A stretch of 64,000 nt of DNA from Lignipirellula cremea (GCF_007751035.1 NZ_CP036433.1:310001-374000); one strand, 5' to 3'. Counted from the stretch's first letter, positions 1 through 9,612 are shown. Notes: generated by a model not told the origin, from the sequence alone. Numbers and translations: made by a program.

Positions 1-2592
1 CACATCTTGAAAAGCCCGCAAGGAAGATTCTCGCTGCTGGACATATTCCAGGCAGGAGGACCGTTCTGCGTCGCTTGGGGATCGGCCCACGGCGGATAAA
101 TAGATCTCTTCGATCCGCTGCGGATCAGAGGCCGTCGCTTCCAGGATTTTGGCGACTCGGCCTTGTTCGTGATAGATCTTCGCACTCACGCCCGGGTGAT
201 TGGCCAGGTACAGCGTTTGCACGATCGTCGTCTGGGTATCGCGTTCGCAGTCGCACTGCACTTCGGTGCTTCGCAGGGGCCGACCGAAGATTTTAAAGGC
301 GTAACTCAGCGACGCCTCGTCGTTCTGGTGCTGGGTGACGCCGGCGACTTCGATCGCCTTGGCTCCGTCGGGCAGATAGAGCCTGGCCGGGTAGGTTTCG
401 GCGGAGCCGGTCGCCTGATTCACCGCGTCCACCAGCACTTCGGCCGGCAAGCGGCGGAACTGGAAGTGGGCGAAGTTTCGTTCGGCCGCGGCGGCAAGCG
501 GGCCGAGCGACGACGGCGAGGAGGAAAGCTGATAGGTGCGGCTTCCGGCGATGGTGCGATGCAGCCAGCGCAGATCGTAACCTTGCTGAATGAATTGCTC
601 GGCCAGTTCGTTCAGCAATTCCGGGTGCGAGGGCGGATTGAGGGGGGACAAGTGATCCGGAGGATCGACGATTCCACGCCCCAGATAGTGGGCCCAGACG
701 CGATTCACGATCGCCTTGGCGAACAACGGATGATCGGGGCGCCGGAGCCATTCGACGACCAATTCACGAGGGTCGCGATCCTGCGCGATTTCAAGCGGCG
801 ATGCTTCGCCCAGCAGGCGGAACGTTTCGCTGCGCTGCGATCCCAGCGGGCTGGAGACGCTGGCAAAGTTTCGCCGCGAACCGTCGTGTCGAATGTCCGT
901 GCCGAACCGTTTGGGACCGTTCGTCATGCGGCCTTTGTCGATGTCGAGTTGGGCGATCTCTGTTTCGAGGGCCGACTTCTCCGTTTCCAGTTGGGCGTAA
1001 GCCTCGCGCAGTTGTTGGATCCGGGCAGCGTCCTGGTCTTCGTTTTCCGCGCGGTTCTTTTCGTCCCGAGCTTTGTTGGATTGGTTGCTGACTTCCTTCA
1101 GCTTGTCGCGCAGCTCTTTCAGTTTTTTGTCCAGCTCTTTGGCGTCCTTGGGCAACTGCTCAAAGCTCTTGAGGATGGGTTCCGGCAGGGACTTTTTGTC
1201 GGGATAGTTGGCGCTTTTGAGCTGGTTGAAGAAGTTCGCAAAACTCAACAGATCGTCCTGGCTCCAGACGTCGTGCGGGTGGCGGTGGCATTGGGCGCAC
1301 TCCATCCGCAAACCCAGGAAGGCGTGGGCCACCTGGACGGCGCCTTTGACGCCAACGGCGTTTTTCCGCTGCCAGTACAGATCGAGCGTCCGACGCTGGG
1401 CGTAGACGGGCAAGTCGGGGCTTTGCCTGGCGTTTTCTTCCGCCAGAGTCAGGACTTCGTCGATCCAGGTTTCGAAGGCTCGCCCTTCCTGGCTGGTCGC
1501 CGTCAAGATCCGCGCGGCGAGTTCGTCGTAGGGCAGGTTCTCCTCCAGGCGTGCATTGAGCCACTGATGAAAGCGGCGGTTTTCGGCCGGTTCGACGAAT
1601 GCGAAGTTCGCGTTGAAGTCGCTAGGCCGCAAGATATCGCAGAACCTGGTCGCCCAGAGCGCCGCGTGTTCGGGGCGAAGCAGCAACTCGTCGATCTTCT
1701 TCGTTCTTTTGTTGGGATCGCCATCGCCGAGAAACGCTTTGATCTCGTCAGGCTGGGGAAGCGAACCCGCGATGTCGAGCGTGGCCCGGCGGAGGAACGT
1801 TGCGTCGTCGCAGAGATCAGCCGCCGGAATCTGCAGCACCCTTAGCTTCGCCAGGATGTGGTCGTCGATAAAGTTCTGCGCTGGCGTCACGGGGAAATCG
1901 ATCGGCTGGCCGGGCACGACGACCTGGGCCACGGTCGGCTCGGCTCCGTAGCGGATGACGATCGCCGTAGCGCCGACGCCCGACGCTTTGATTCGGCCGC
2001 CGGGTTGGACGGCAACGACATCGCCATTGACGGGTTCCAAGCGACAAAGGGGCGTCACGTTCTCCAGCGTTCCATCGCGGAAACGCGCGTGCACCTCGAT
2101 GGCGTACGATTCGCCGACCTGAAGTGTTTGTTGCACGGGGGTAACGATCAACTCTTCGATCTGCGACTCCTCTTTTGGATCAAGGGCCGCGCCCTGGGCG
2201 AGCCAGTCACGCAGCAGCTTGTACTCGGGGCCATCGGGATCGAGCAGCTTGCCGCCGGCGTGCGGCAACTGGCCGCCTGGTTTGAGTAACAGCAAGCTGG
2301 CATCGATGTTCGCCAGGTTGATGCGGCGGCCGGCGAATTCTCGAACCAGGCTCATGTGATCCTGCGCGGGATCGACGCCGAACAGCGACAAGCGAAAGCC
2401 GTTCTCCCCTTTGACCTTGCCATGGCACGCGCCCGCATTGCAGCCCAGGCGGCTGAACAAGGGAACCACATGCCGGCTGAAACGCGGGTGATCGGGCGGA
2501 TACTCGGCGTCAGCGCCGCGCGCGGTCCCGGCAGACGCGGCGACCGTCAAGGAGGTGAAAAGAGCAATGATCGCTGGCAGAGTTCGAAACAT
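1..2592 (-). CDS. DUF1549/DUF1553 (PSD1-type) cytochrome-like exported protein, 3' end outside window
   Basis: At least 864 codons are present; the gene runs off the left edge without a stop. A signal peptide follows the ATG at 2592. Then comes a PSD1-type haem-like site (CNAGACHG), a Big2-like beta domain, a DUF1549 domain with a CxxCH motif (CAQCH followed by RHPHD), and a DUF1553 domain beginning near the LVEWLRRPDHPLFAKAIVNR-like segment. A highly charged coiled coil of roughly 70 residues (KELDKKLKELRDKL and following) sits between DUF1549 and DUF1553. The gene starts 24 bases after the FecR-PA14 gene and probably shares its operon. The family is very common in planctomycetes and is thought to be periplasmic and haem-binding. 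Its substrate is unknown. Confidence 0.9.
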   Translation of the reverse strand, partial: MFRTLPAIIALFTSLTVAASAGTARGADAEYPPDHPRFSRHVVPLFSRLGCNAGACHGKVKGENGFRLSLFGVDPAQDHMSLVREFAGRRINLANIDASLLLLKPGGQLPHAGGKLLDPDGPEYKLLRDWLAQGAALDPKEESQIEELIVTPVQQTLQVGESYAIEVHARFRDGTLENVTPLCRLEPVNGDVVAVQPGGRIKASGVGATAIVIRYGAEPTVAQVVVPGQPIDFPVTPAQNFIDDHILAKLRVLQIPAADLCDDATFLRRATLDIAGSLPQPDEIKAFLGDGDPNKRTKKIDELLLRPEHAALWATRFCDILRPSDFNANFAFVEPAENRRFHQWLNARLEENLPYDELAARILTATSQEGRAFETWIDEVLTLAEENARQSPDLPVYAQRRTLDLYWQRKNAVGVKGAVQVAHAFLGLRMECAQCHRHPHDVWSQDDLLSFANFFNQLKSANYPDKKSLPEPILKSFEQLPKDAKELDKKLKELRDKLKEVSNQSNKARDEKNRAENEDQDAARIQQLREAYAQLETEKSALETEIAQLDIDKGRMTNGPKRFGTDIRHDGSRRNFASVSSPLGSQRSETFRLLGEASPLEIAQDRDPRELVVEWLRRPDHPLFAKAIVNRVWAHYLGRGIVDPPDHLSPLNPPSHPELLNELAEQFIQQGYDLRWLHRTIAGSRTYQLSSSPSSLGPLAAAAERNFAHFQFRRLPAEVLVDAVNQATGSAETYPARLYLPDGAKAIEVAGVTQHQNDEASLSYAFKIFGRPLRSTEVQCDCERDTQTTIVQTLYLANHPGVSAKIYHEQGRVAKILEATASDPQRIEEIYLSAVGRSPSDAERSSCLEYVQQRESSLRAFQDV

Positions 2593-2616
2593 CCCACGCG
2601 TCCTTTTCACAAAGCT

Positions 2617-3900
2617 TTATTCATTTTCCATCGTTGGGTGGAGCCACTGCTGATCGACGACCGACTTGCGCAGCGCCTGGCTGCTCCACAGCAACCGCAT
2701 CCGCGCGTCGCCATGCTGGTCCCAGTATTCGATTTTGATGGGATAGCGCTTTCCTTTTTCCAGACTTATCGGCGGGCCGTCTTCCAGGGAGCCCATGCTG
2801 GCTCCGCTATTGATTACATTTCTACCGTCGATCCATAACCGCACGCCATAGTGGGCGACGGTCGAGAAGACGAACTCTCCGCTGTGCGGCGCCTCGACTT
2901 CCCCGGTCCAGCGTACAGCGAACGGGCCCAGGATCGAGGGATCGGGCTGCTGCTTTCCCCAGTGGAAGTCAATCTGCGGGTCAATCCGTGTGAAAGAGTC
3001 GCCGCGAAAATGCGGTTGGTAAAAGTATTCGCCGCGCAGGCCATGATCCCAGCCTCGCCAGATCGGGCCCTGGGCCGGTTCGGGCGGTCGCGGCGACATG
3101 TTCGCCAGGGCGGTGCTCTGCTGTTGCTCGCCGACGGCCACCGCCTGATGGTCGGCGCCGAACTTGACCTGGCCGTGCTCCACGCGAACGATGCTTCCCT
3201 GTTCGATCCGCTCGAATTGGAAACGGGTGCCGACCACTTCCACCTGGTCGAGCCGACCCGGGTTGATGACTAACGGGGAGCCATGACGCTGCCGCGCCAC
3301 CTCGGCGAACAGGCCGCCCTGCAGGAGCGACAGATGCTTGCCGCCGTTGCTGGGCTCGATCATAAGCTGGCTGTCGCCGCGCAGTTGAATCGTCGTTCCA
3401 TCGGCGTATTTTAACGTGACATAAGAATGGGGCGAGGTGCGCACCTGCTGACCGACGGCCAGCGTTTGATCGAACGCGATTCGGACGTCGCCCTCGGCGT
3501 ACAGGAGTTCGACTTCTCCAAACACTTCGGCGACCTGCGGTAGCCGGCCCGCCTGTCCGTGCATCGCGTCGATCAGGAAAAGGGGAAGCTGGAAATAGTA
3601 TCCGGCCAGCACCGCGACAAGCAGCGCCGCAGCGCCGGCGTAAAGCAGCGGCCGCCGTTTGCTGGGAGCGGGGATCGGGGCGTCGACCGCCGCCATGCGC
3701 TGCAGTTCGCGAGCGATGCGGTCCTCGTGCTGGGCTTCTCGCATCTGTTCGTCGATCGCCGCCGTGAGCGAAAAGTGACGCACCGCCAGGCGACGAGACT
3801 GCGGATCCTGTTCCAGCAACGCCGTCAACTCGTCCCATTGGCCCGGCGACAAATCGTCATCGTCCCAGGCGAGCAGCAGGTCTTCGAGATGTTCATTCAT
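2617..3900 (-). CDS. FecR-domain anti-sigma-like membrane protein with C-terminal PA14 domain
   Basis: About 427 residues. The N-terminal 60 residues are cytoplasmic-looking and acidic (LLAWDDDDLSPGQWDEL), resembling anti-sigma-type N-termini. One membrane segment lies near residues 65-85. A FecR domain follows (VAEVFGEVELLYAEGD through GTRFQFERIEQG), and a PA14/GLEYA-like beta domain ends the protein (LRGEYFYQPHFRGDSF, VRLWIDGRNVINSG, RYPIKIEYWDQHGDARMRLLW). The ATG at 3900 is preferred over one at 3915 because GGAGG lies 8 bases upstream. It overlaps the sigma-factor stop as ATGAATGA, which suggests translational coupling. By family knowledge FecR partners regulate the adjacent sigma factor. 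The PA14 domain suggests carbohydrate or surface sensing, which is inference. Confidence 0.9.
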   Translation of the reverse strand: MNEHLEDLLLAWDDDDLSPGQWDELTALLEQDPQSRRLAVRHFSLTAAIDEQMREAQHEDRIARELQRMAAVDAPIPAPSKRRPLLYAGAAALLVAVLAGYYFQLPLFLIDAMHGQAGRLPQVAEVFGEVELLYAEGDVRIAFDQTLAVGQQVRTSPHSYVTLKYADGTTIQLRGDSQLMIEPSNGGKHLSLLQGGLFAEVARQRHGSPLVINPGRLDQVEVVGTRFQFERIEQGSIVRVEHGQVKFGADHQAVAVGEQQQSTALANMSPRPPEPAQGPIWRGWDHGLRGEYFYQPHFRGDSFTRIDPQIDFHWGKQQPDPSILGPFAVRWTGEVEAPHSGEFVFSTVAHYGVRLWIDGRNVINSGASMGSLEDGPPISLEKGKRYPIKIEYWDQHGDARMRLLWSSQALRKSVVDQQWLHPTMENE

Positions 3901-4426
3901 CGCTAGCGCCTCCATGCGCCAGGCGCCGCTCGATGCATTGCTCGAGCTGCGCGCGAATCCGTGAAAGCAGCTTGCGCACGGCGGCGGCCGAACGATCCAG
4001 TTGCTGGCCGATCTGCTCCGAAGTGAGGCCCTGGAAGTAACGCATCTGAATCACGTGCCGCGAATGGTCGGCCAGTTCGTTCAGACAGTCCGGCAAGGCG
4101 ACAGAACGCTGCTGCGGCAGGCCGTCCTCCAGCGACGCCTCTTCGTAGGCCCGTTCCAGAACGTGCAGCAAGCGCTCATTCGCGACCAGCTTGTTACGCT
4201 GTTTCGACCGCCAATGATGCAGCACCAGGTTGCGGGCGATTCCCCGGCACCAGCCCGCGAACCTGTGCGAATCCTGCGGCGCCTCGGCGCCCTTCTTCAG
4301 CACCAACACGCCGACCTCCTGGAAAAGATCTTCCGCGTCGTTGCGATCACGCACCAGCGCATGAATAAAACTCAGCAACATATGACGGTGCTGAAAGAAG
4401 AGTCGGGAAAGTGATTCATGCTCCAC
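3893..4426 (-). CDS. sigma-70 family RNA polymerase sigma factor, Rhodopirellula/Verrucomicrobium type
   Basis: A 177-residue ECF-like sigma factor. Region 2 is clear (DRNDAEDLFQEVGVLVLKK, then FAGWCRGIARNLVLHHWR), and region 4 has the helix-turn-helix LTSEQIGQQLDRSAAAVRKLLSRIR. The start is GTG at 4426, with GAGG about 9 bases upstream; no in-frame ATG gives a complete region 2. It is followed by the FecR-PA14 gene with an 8-base overlap, then the DUF1549/DUF1553 gene. This sigma-FecR-cytochrome arrangement recurs in planctomycetes. Autoregulation is likely but not shown, and the upstream region holds repeated TTCGCC/GGCGAA motifs. Confidence 0.93.
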   Translation of the reverse strand: MEHESLSRLFFQHRHMLLSFIHALVRDRNDAEDLFQEVGVLVLKKGAEAPQDSHRFAGWCRGIARNLVLHHWRSKQRNKLVANERLLHVLERAYEEASLEDGLPQQRSVALPDCLNELADHSRHVIQMRYFQGLTSEQIGQQLDRSAAAVRKLLSRIRAQLEQCIERRLAHGGASDE

Positions 4427-4640
4427 GGCGGGATACCTCTATGCTCTTGTTCCAGCCGCAGGCCGAATGTGACGAGAAATTTCGCCGAAGAGGCAAATTT
4501 TGGCGAATATCGCGCAACTTTCGCCCTGGAGATCAATGGGGTCTTGCGGCCAACAGGCCAGAGATCTCCTGGAATCTTCCCAACAAGAGGGGCAAACTCG
4601 GCTGCAACGCGGGAGCCTGCCGGGGCGCCTGAGTGACTTT
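4427..4640 (-). promoter_or_regulatory. upstream region of sigma-FecR operon with GGCGAA/TTCGCC repeats
   Basis: This 214-base gap separates the WD40 gene from the sigma factor. On the plus strand TTCGCC occurs at 4481-4486, GGCGAA at 4502-4507 and TTCGCC again at 4520-4525, so inverted copies are spaced 12-15 bases apart. They lie about 55-100 bases upstream of the GTG start, where an operator or alternative sigma-factor promoter would sit. No clear TTGACA/TATAAT pair was recognised. Confidence 0.3.
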
Positions 4641-5609
4641 TTAGCGCAGCTTCCAGACCCGCAGCTCCTCTTTGCTGCCGGATACCAGATAGCGGGCGTC
4701 GGGACCGACGGCCAGGCAGAGCACGCTGTCGCGATGACCAGCGAGCTTCGCTGCCGGCTGGCCCGTTTTTGCGTTCCAGATGCGCAGCGTTTTGTCTTCG
4801 CTGGCGGAGACGATCGACAAGCCGTCCGGCGTGAAGGCGACTGCGGTAATGTCGGACGTATGTCCGCGAAGCGTTCGGACGACCTCGCCTTTTTCGACGT
4901 TCCATAGTTGGAGCGTGTCGTCCCAGCTGCCGGAGACGATCTGCTGGCCGGAGGGACTGAAGGCGGCGGAGGTGACGGTTTCCGCGTGGCCCTGGAGTGT
5001 TTCGATCTCTTCGCCCGAATCGGCGTCCCACAGTTTGAGTTCGTTCTCGCCGTCGCCCGTGACGATCCGCTTGCCGTCGGGGCTCCAGTCGGCGGTCGTC
5101 ACGTCGTACTCGTTCCCTTGCTCCAGGGTGAGCAGTCTGGCGCCGTCGCCGGCGTCCCACACGACGAGCGTATCGTCGGCGCCGCCCGACGCCAGGTACT
5201 TGCCGCTGGGATCGAACCGCACGGTCATGATCGACTCGGCGTGGCCGGCGAAGCGCCGCCGCACCTTGCCTGACGGCGCGTCGCAGATCTCCAGGTCGCC
5301 GTCCCAGGTTCCCACCGCGATCTGTTTGCCGTCGGGGTGGATCGCGATCGCCGTTACGGCGCTGTCGTATTGACGCAGCGTGTTCAGTGCTTTGCCCGTC
5401 TGCAGGTTCCACGTCTTGAGCGTTTGATCGTCGCCGCCCGACGCGAACCAGTCGCCGCCTGGACTGATCGCAACGGAAAGCACCCAGCGGTCATGTCCGC
5501 GCAGCGAATACAGCAGCGCGGGCGACTCGGCCTGCGCGACCGTACTGGTCAGAGCGACGCCGAAAACGACAAACCAGCAAACAACGAACGAGGCAACCGT
5601 GCGGATCAT
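4641..5609 (-). CDS. exported WD40-repeat protein
   Basis: A 322-residue protein with a signal peptide (about residues 1-28, ending AQA) and then seven WD40 repeats filling the rest. Each repeat has the usual GH...D and SGS/SGGxDxTLxxW pattern, for example SGGDDQTLKTW, SGSWDDTLQLW and SASEDKTLRIW. This makes a single seven-bladed propeller, probably periplasmic. The ATG overlaps the DUF1552 stop by 4 bases (ATGA), so it is the last gene of the DUF1592-DUF1552 operon. Its role is probably binding or scaffolding; no catalytic domain is present. Confidence 0.92.
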   Translation of the reverse strand: MIRTVASFVVCWFVVFGVALTSTVAQAESPALLYSLRGHDRWVLSVAISPGGDWFASGGDDQTLKTWNLQTGKALNTLRQYDSAVTAIAIHPDGKQIAVGTWDGDLEICDAPSGKVRRRFAGHAESIMTVRFDPSGKYLASGGADDTLVVWDAGDGARLLTLEQGNEYDVTTADWSPDGKRIVTGDGENELKLWDADSGEEIETLQGHAETVTSAAFSPSGQQIVSGSWDDTLQLWNVEKGEVVRTLRGHTSDITAVAFTPDGLSIVSASEDKTLRIWNAKTGQPAAKLAGHRDSVLCLAVGPDARYLVSGSKEELRVWKLR

Positions 5610-6940
5610 GCCAGCAACTCAGAGATCGGCCCTTTGCTTTCCTTGAACGACTCGACGGGGCAACCCAGCTGCTGGAGAATGGTGAGGTACAGGTCCGAGG
5701 CGGAGCGCTCGTTGGATTTCCACTTGAGGTGCTGGCCGTGCCTGAAGCCGAGTTTGTTCCCGCCCGCCAGCAGCAGGGGGAAACTACTGCCGGAGTGGCT
5801 GCTGATTTGCGAACCGCCCAGCATTAGCACCGTGTGATCGAGCAACGATCCGTCGCTGGCTTCGATCGCCGACAGCTTATCCATCAGCCGGGCGAGGGTC
5901 GCGCAGTACAGGCGATCGCGGAGACCGATGAGCTGCGTATCGGGGTTATCCGCTCCGCGGTTGCCGGAGCCTTTGTGATGGTAGTCGTGCGTGCCGCGGG
6001 TCGGAGCGCCGGTCGTTTTGGCCCAGTCTTTGTATTCGTCGTAGTTCGGCCCGGCCTCGCCGCCCAGGCTTTGGGTGACGACGCGGGTCATGTCGGTCTG
6101 AAAGGCGAGCACGATCAGGTCGATCATCAACTCCAGGTGCTCCTGCATGCTCGTTTTGCTTTTCGGCACGGTTTGCACGCTGGATTCGTCAAACTTGGGG
6201 CGGCCTTTTTTCAGGATCGCGTCGCGGTCGTCGAGACGTTTCTCGACTTCGCGGATGGAGCTTAAATACTGATCGATCCGCTGCTGGTCGGCGCGGCCCA
6301 GTTGTCGCTGCAGATCCTTCACATCGCCCAGGGCCGTATCCAGCACGCTGCGGTTCAGCGCCATGCGGGCCTGGGCCTGCTTGAGATGGGCCGCATCGGC
6401 CGGCGGAAACAGGTTCTCAAACACGGCCCGATAGTCGCTTGTCGCCGGGATATCCACGCCCAGCGCGTTCCGGGAAAGCGTCGCCGCGCCGACGCCGGAT
6501 GTCCACGACAGGGTGAGCGACGGCAGGTAAGTCGGGCCGATATATTTGGCCGCCACCTGATCCATGGAGACCGTATTGGTCAGCACGCCGGGCGTGATGT
6601 TGATATTATGCCCGGTGAGAAAATTGTAAGGGTGCGTGTGTCCGCTGATGCGTCCTTCAATATGCGACAGACTGCTGAGCACCGAGAACCGATCGCGGTG
6701 ATGGGCCAGCGGCTGATGCGAAGGCGCCATCGTATAGTTCGGCCCCGTATCCTGCGGGAACCAGTTGTAATGGTTGATGGCGCCGGGAATGTAGAAGCAG
6801 GCGAGCCGGCCCGGATCACGCTGACCCTGGGCCGCAGCCACGGTCTGGCCGCTCATGATTTCCAGCCACGGCAGCGCGATGCCGGCGCCTAATCCGCGGA
6901 GCACGGTGCGGCGAGTGATACGGTTCGATTGGGAATTCAT
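5606..6940 (-). CDS. DUF1552 protein, Tat-exported
   Basis: A 444-residue DUF1552 protein. A twin-arginine signal (TRRTVLRGLGAGIALPWLE) starts the protein. The body shows family features: ACFYIPGAINHYNWFP, SVLSSLSHIEGRISGHTH, SVDQ-like MDQVAAKYIG, REVEKRLDD, then DYHHKGSG and MLGGSQISSHSG near the C-terminus. DUF1552 is distantly related to alkaline-phosphatase/sulfatase-like DUF1501 proteins, and in planctomycetes it almost always follows a DUF1592 cytochrome gene, as here with a 4-base overlap. Its enzymatic function is not established. Confidence 0.93.
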   Translation of the reverse strand: MNSQSNRITRRTVLRGLGAGIALPWLEIMSGQTVAAAQGQRDPGRLACFYIPGAINHYNWFPQDTGPNYTMAPSHQPLAHHRDRFSVLSSLSHIEGRISGHTHPYNFLTGHNINITPGVLTNTVSMDQVAAKYIGPTYLPSLTLSWTSGVGAATLSRNALGVDIPATSDYRAVFENLFPPADAAHLKQAQARMALNRSVLDTALGDVKDLQRQLGRADQQRIDQYLSSIREVEKRLDDRDAILKKGRPKFDESSVQTVPKSKTSMQEHLELMIDLIVLAFQTDMTRVVTQSLGGEAGPNYDEYKDWAKTTGAPTRGTHDYHHKGSGNRGADNPDTQLIGLRDRLYCATLARLMDKLSAIEASDGSLLDHTVLMLGGSQISSHSGSSFPLLLAGGNKLGFRHGQHLKWKSNERSASDLYLTILQQLGCPVESFKESKGPISELLA

Positions 6941-9561
6941 GGGGAAACGCCTGCCGTGGTAGTGGTTGCAGTTTCGAGAAAGACCCGAGATCGGATCAAC
7001 GCTTTGAGCAGATCCCGCAGCGGGTAGTCGTTACCGGCTTCCGCTTGCATGATATCACGCAGGGTCGCCAGATCGAGAATATTCGCTTTGCGTCCTGTGC
7101 CGTAAAGCGTGAGTTTCTTGAGCAAGCCCAGGACGATGTCCTCCTGGTAATGCGCCGCCAGTTGCTGCTTGCATTCCAGAAAGCTGGCGAAGGTTTCCCC
7201 CCGCGGCAATTTTCCGGCCGCGTCGACGGGCCGCGTTTTTCCTTCGCCGCGCCACTCGATCTTGCCGTCCAGCTCCGCGCGGTGATAGTGATCGTATTCG
7301 ACGTTGCGCCAGCGCCCGCTCAGATCGAAGTTCTGAAAGGCAAAGCCCAGCGGATCCATTTTCTGATGGCAGACGGAGCATTTGCTATCGGCCTGATGCT
7401 GGGCCAGCAGCTCGCGAAAGCTCTTGCCGCGATTGCTCTGGTCCGACGGCAGCAGCTCGGGCACTTCCAGCGGCGGCGGAGGCGGCGGATCGTCGAGAAT
7501 GTGCGTCAGGGTCCAGGACCCGCGATAGATGACCCAGTTGTCGCCCATCCAGCAAAGCATCGACTGAATCCCCGCATGGCCCAGCACGCCGCCGCCGCGG
7601 GGATCATCAGCACGGGGTTTGATCGCGACCTTGCGCAGCTCTCCGCCGGTGAGGGGATCGTAGCCGTAGTGCACGGCCAGGATGTCGTTCATCATCGTCC
7701 AGTCGCTCGCCACCAGCTCGCCGGCCGGCCGATTGTCGTGAAACAGCCGGGCGACATACTGAATGGTTTCCTCTTTCATCGACTCTTTCAGGCGCCGGCC
7801 GAACTTGAAGTCCTGCTTTTTGAAGTGGGACATCGTCAGCGTGATCGGCTGGTCCAGCTGGAGCCACTGCGTCACAAAGGGTCGAAAGAAGGCGTCGCTG
7901 CGCGCGTCATTCAGCAGACGATCGACCTGGGCGTCGAGCACCGCCGGCTCTCGCAATTGGCCGGACGCAGCCAGGCGGCGCAGCTCTTCGTCGGGCGGCG
8001 CGCCCGTCAGCAGGAAGCTTATGCGGGAAGCGATCGCGTACTGGGCGACCACCGGGTTGGGATCGGAAGGGGAAGCCAGGTAACGGAACGGCCCGCCCAT
8101 CAGCACCGACTGAAAAGCGGCGCGCAAGGCGTCGTCAAAGGAGAACGACTGGCCTCGCAGCGTTTGGTAGAGCGTGAAGAACCGGGCGACTTCGGCCTTG
8201 GTCGTCGGCCGCCGCCAGGCCCGTTCCATCCAGAGCGTCAGCAGCTTCTCCGCACTGGCTTCGTTGTCTTCGATCTGGCCGATTTTGGCCTGCCAGCTGG
8301 CCGGCGGCCAGGCGGCGATATGGTCGTAGTCGATCGTGATCGACTCGATGACGATCGCCGGGACCGGTTGCTGCTCCGGCGTGCGAAGCTGCTTCCGATC
8401 GAACGCCGGACGAAAGACGCCGACTCCGCCGGGGATGTTATCTTCCGGCTTGCTGCGGTCGTCGTTTTCAAAGCCCTCGACGGCGTAGGGGACTTCCACA
8501 AACGACTGCAGCATGATCTTGATCACGTCGCCTTCGACCAGGTGGTCTTCCATGCGTACGGCATAGGTCAGCGTTTGCGGTTCCTCGCTGATCGGCCGAT
8601 AGTCGAGATAGGCCCCGCCCACTTTGACCCACAACGTGGGCAGCGGCAGCCCCGGCAGCGGACGTCGGGCCGAAACGCGCAAGGTCATTTTGAATGCCGC
8701 GCGTTTGTCGGCCGGCGCAGGCACAGCGAGAAACGAGTTGCCTCGATCGCCTGTCCATTGCGTCGGCAAATACAATCCGATTCCTGGCCGGCAAGTCAAG
8801 CCTTTTGACCGGGTGAAGATCCCCTGCTCTTTCCAGGTCTGCTCGACAAATTTGAAGAAGTCAGGGAAGTCGTGTTCGCGAAAGTCGATACGGAGTTGGC
8901 TCTGCCGCTCCGGTTCCCGAAAGCGGATGCTGTCGACCGCGCGGCGCGATACCTCCAGGAACTGCGCCACGGAATCGGCGCCGTCCTGCAGTCCTTCCGC
9001 CCCGGTATCGAAACCGTCGATCCTGCCGTCATCAGGCAAGCCAGCGCCGAAATCGATCGGCAGTCCTGTCAGATCCTGCAGGGCGGCAGAAAACTCGCGT
9101 CGATTCAAGCGCCGCTGCTGCGGATCCAAGGAGCGCGCCGCGGCGGCCTGTGCGAGGATCCAGTCGAGGATTTGACGTCGTTCCGCATTGCTGAGTTGTG
9201 TCTCTTCCTGGGGCGGCATCTGGCCGCTTCGCAACGCTTCATGCACCATCGTCCACAGGTGCTGATCCGCCGGCGCATATCCTGAAATCTGATCGAAGCG
9301 AATCCGCGCACTCTGCTCCTCCGCTCCATGGCAACGGAGGCAGTATTTAGCCAAGAGCGGACCGACCGACGAGAAGTCATCGGCGGCGCAAACGCTCGAT
9401 AGCAACAGGCAACCGAGGAAAGTTACCTTGCTGATACTCTGGATCACCAACGCAAACCGCTTCGGCGTTGGCAAACCGGCGGCTGGCGCCTGCGCCTGCT
9501 CAAGCGAGCGAAAGCGGCCATAGTGGTCGTACATTTCCAGCGGGTAGCCGACTTGGTTCAT
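6937..9561 (-). CDS. DUF1592-family cytochrome-like protein (DUF1587/1592/1588/1585)
   Basis: About 874 residues. After an N-terminal hydrophobic segment near residues 40-60 comes a cytochrome c motif CLRCHG, then DUF1587 (RLNRREFSAALQDLTGL), DUF1595/DUF1592 (ISFLLTGAPPDEELRRLA), DUF1588 with a second CxxCH (CSVCHQKMDPLGFAFQNFD) and DUF1585 (LLKKLTLYGTGRK). This is the complete standard domain order. The ATG at 9561 is chosen because the longer frame begins with TTG; the true start may lie further in, since the signal peptide is unusually far from the N-terminus. It is co-transcribed with DUF1552 and probably acts in the periplasm as a multihaem partner. Confidence 0.92.
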   Translation of the reverse strand: MNQVGYPLEMYDHYGRFRSLEQAQAPAAGLPTPKRFALVIQSISKVTFLGCLLLSSVCAADDFSSVGPLLAKYCLRCHGAEEQSARIRFDQISGYAPADQHLWTMVHEALRSGQMPPQEETQLSNAERRQILDWILAQAAAARSLDPQQRRLNRREFSAALQDLTGLPIDFGAGLPDDGRIDGFDTGAEGLQDGADSVAQFLEVSRRAVDSIRFREPERQSQLRIDFREHDFPDFFKFVEQTWKEQGIFTRSKGLTCRPGIGLYLPTQWTGDRGNSFLAVPAPADKRAAFKMTLRVSARRPLPGLPLPTLWVKVGGAYLDYRPISEEPQTLTYAVRMEDHLVEGDVIKIMLQSFVEVPYAVEGFENDDRSKPEDNIPGGVGVFRPAFDRKQLRTPEQQPVPAIVIESITIDYDHIAAWPPASWQAKIGQIEDNEASAEKLLTLWMERAWRRPTTKAEVARFFTLYQTLRGQSFSFDDALRAAFQSVLMGGPFRYLASPSDPNPVVAQYAIASRISFLLTGAPPDEELRRLAASGQLREPAVLDAQVDRLLNDARSDAFFRPFVTQWLQLDQPITLTMSHFKKQDFKFGRRLKESMKEETIQYVARLFHDNRPAGELVASDWTMMNDILAVHYGYDPLTGGELRKVAIKPRADDPRGGGVLGHAGIQSMLCWMGDNWVIYRGSWTLTHILDDPPPPPPLEVPELLPSDQSNRGKSFRELLAQHQADSKCSVCHQKMDPLGFAFQNFDLSGRWRNVEYDHYHRAELDGKIEWRGEGKTRPVDAAGKLPRGETFASFLECKQQLAAHYQEDIVLGLLKKLTLYGTGRKANILDLATLRDIMQAEAGNDYPLRDLLKALIRSRVFLETATTTTAGVSP

Positions 9562-9612
9562 CACGCGTTTACCTGTTCCTGACAATGCGACCGGTTTGTC
9601 TTCAGCATGACT

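Noticed and set aside
163-1845. 560-codon open frame on the plus strand
   Set aside because: It is antisense to the DUF1549/DUF1553 gene, has no family motifs and reflects high GC at codon position 3 of the real gene.
7045-8808. 587-codon open frame on the plus strand
   Set aside because: Antisense to the DUF1592 gene, with no recognisable domain.
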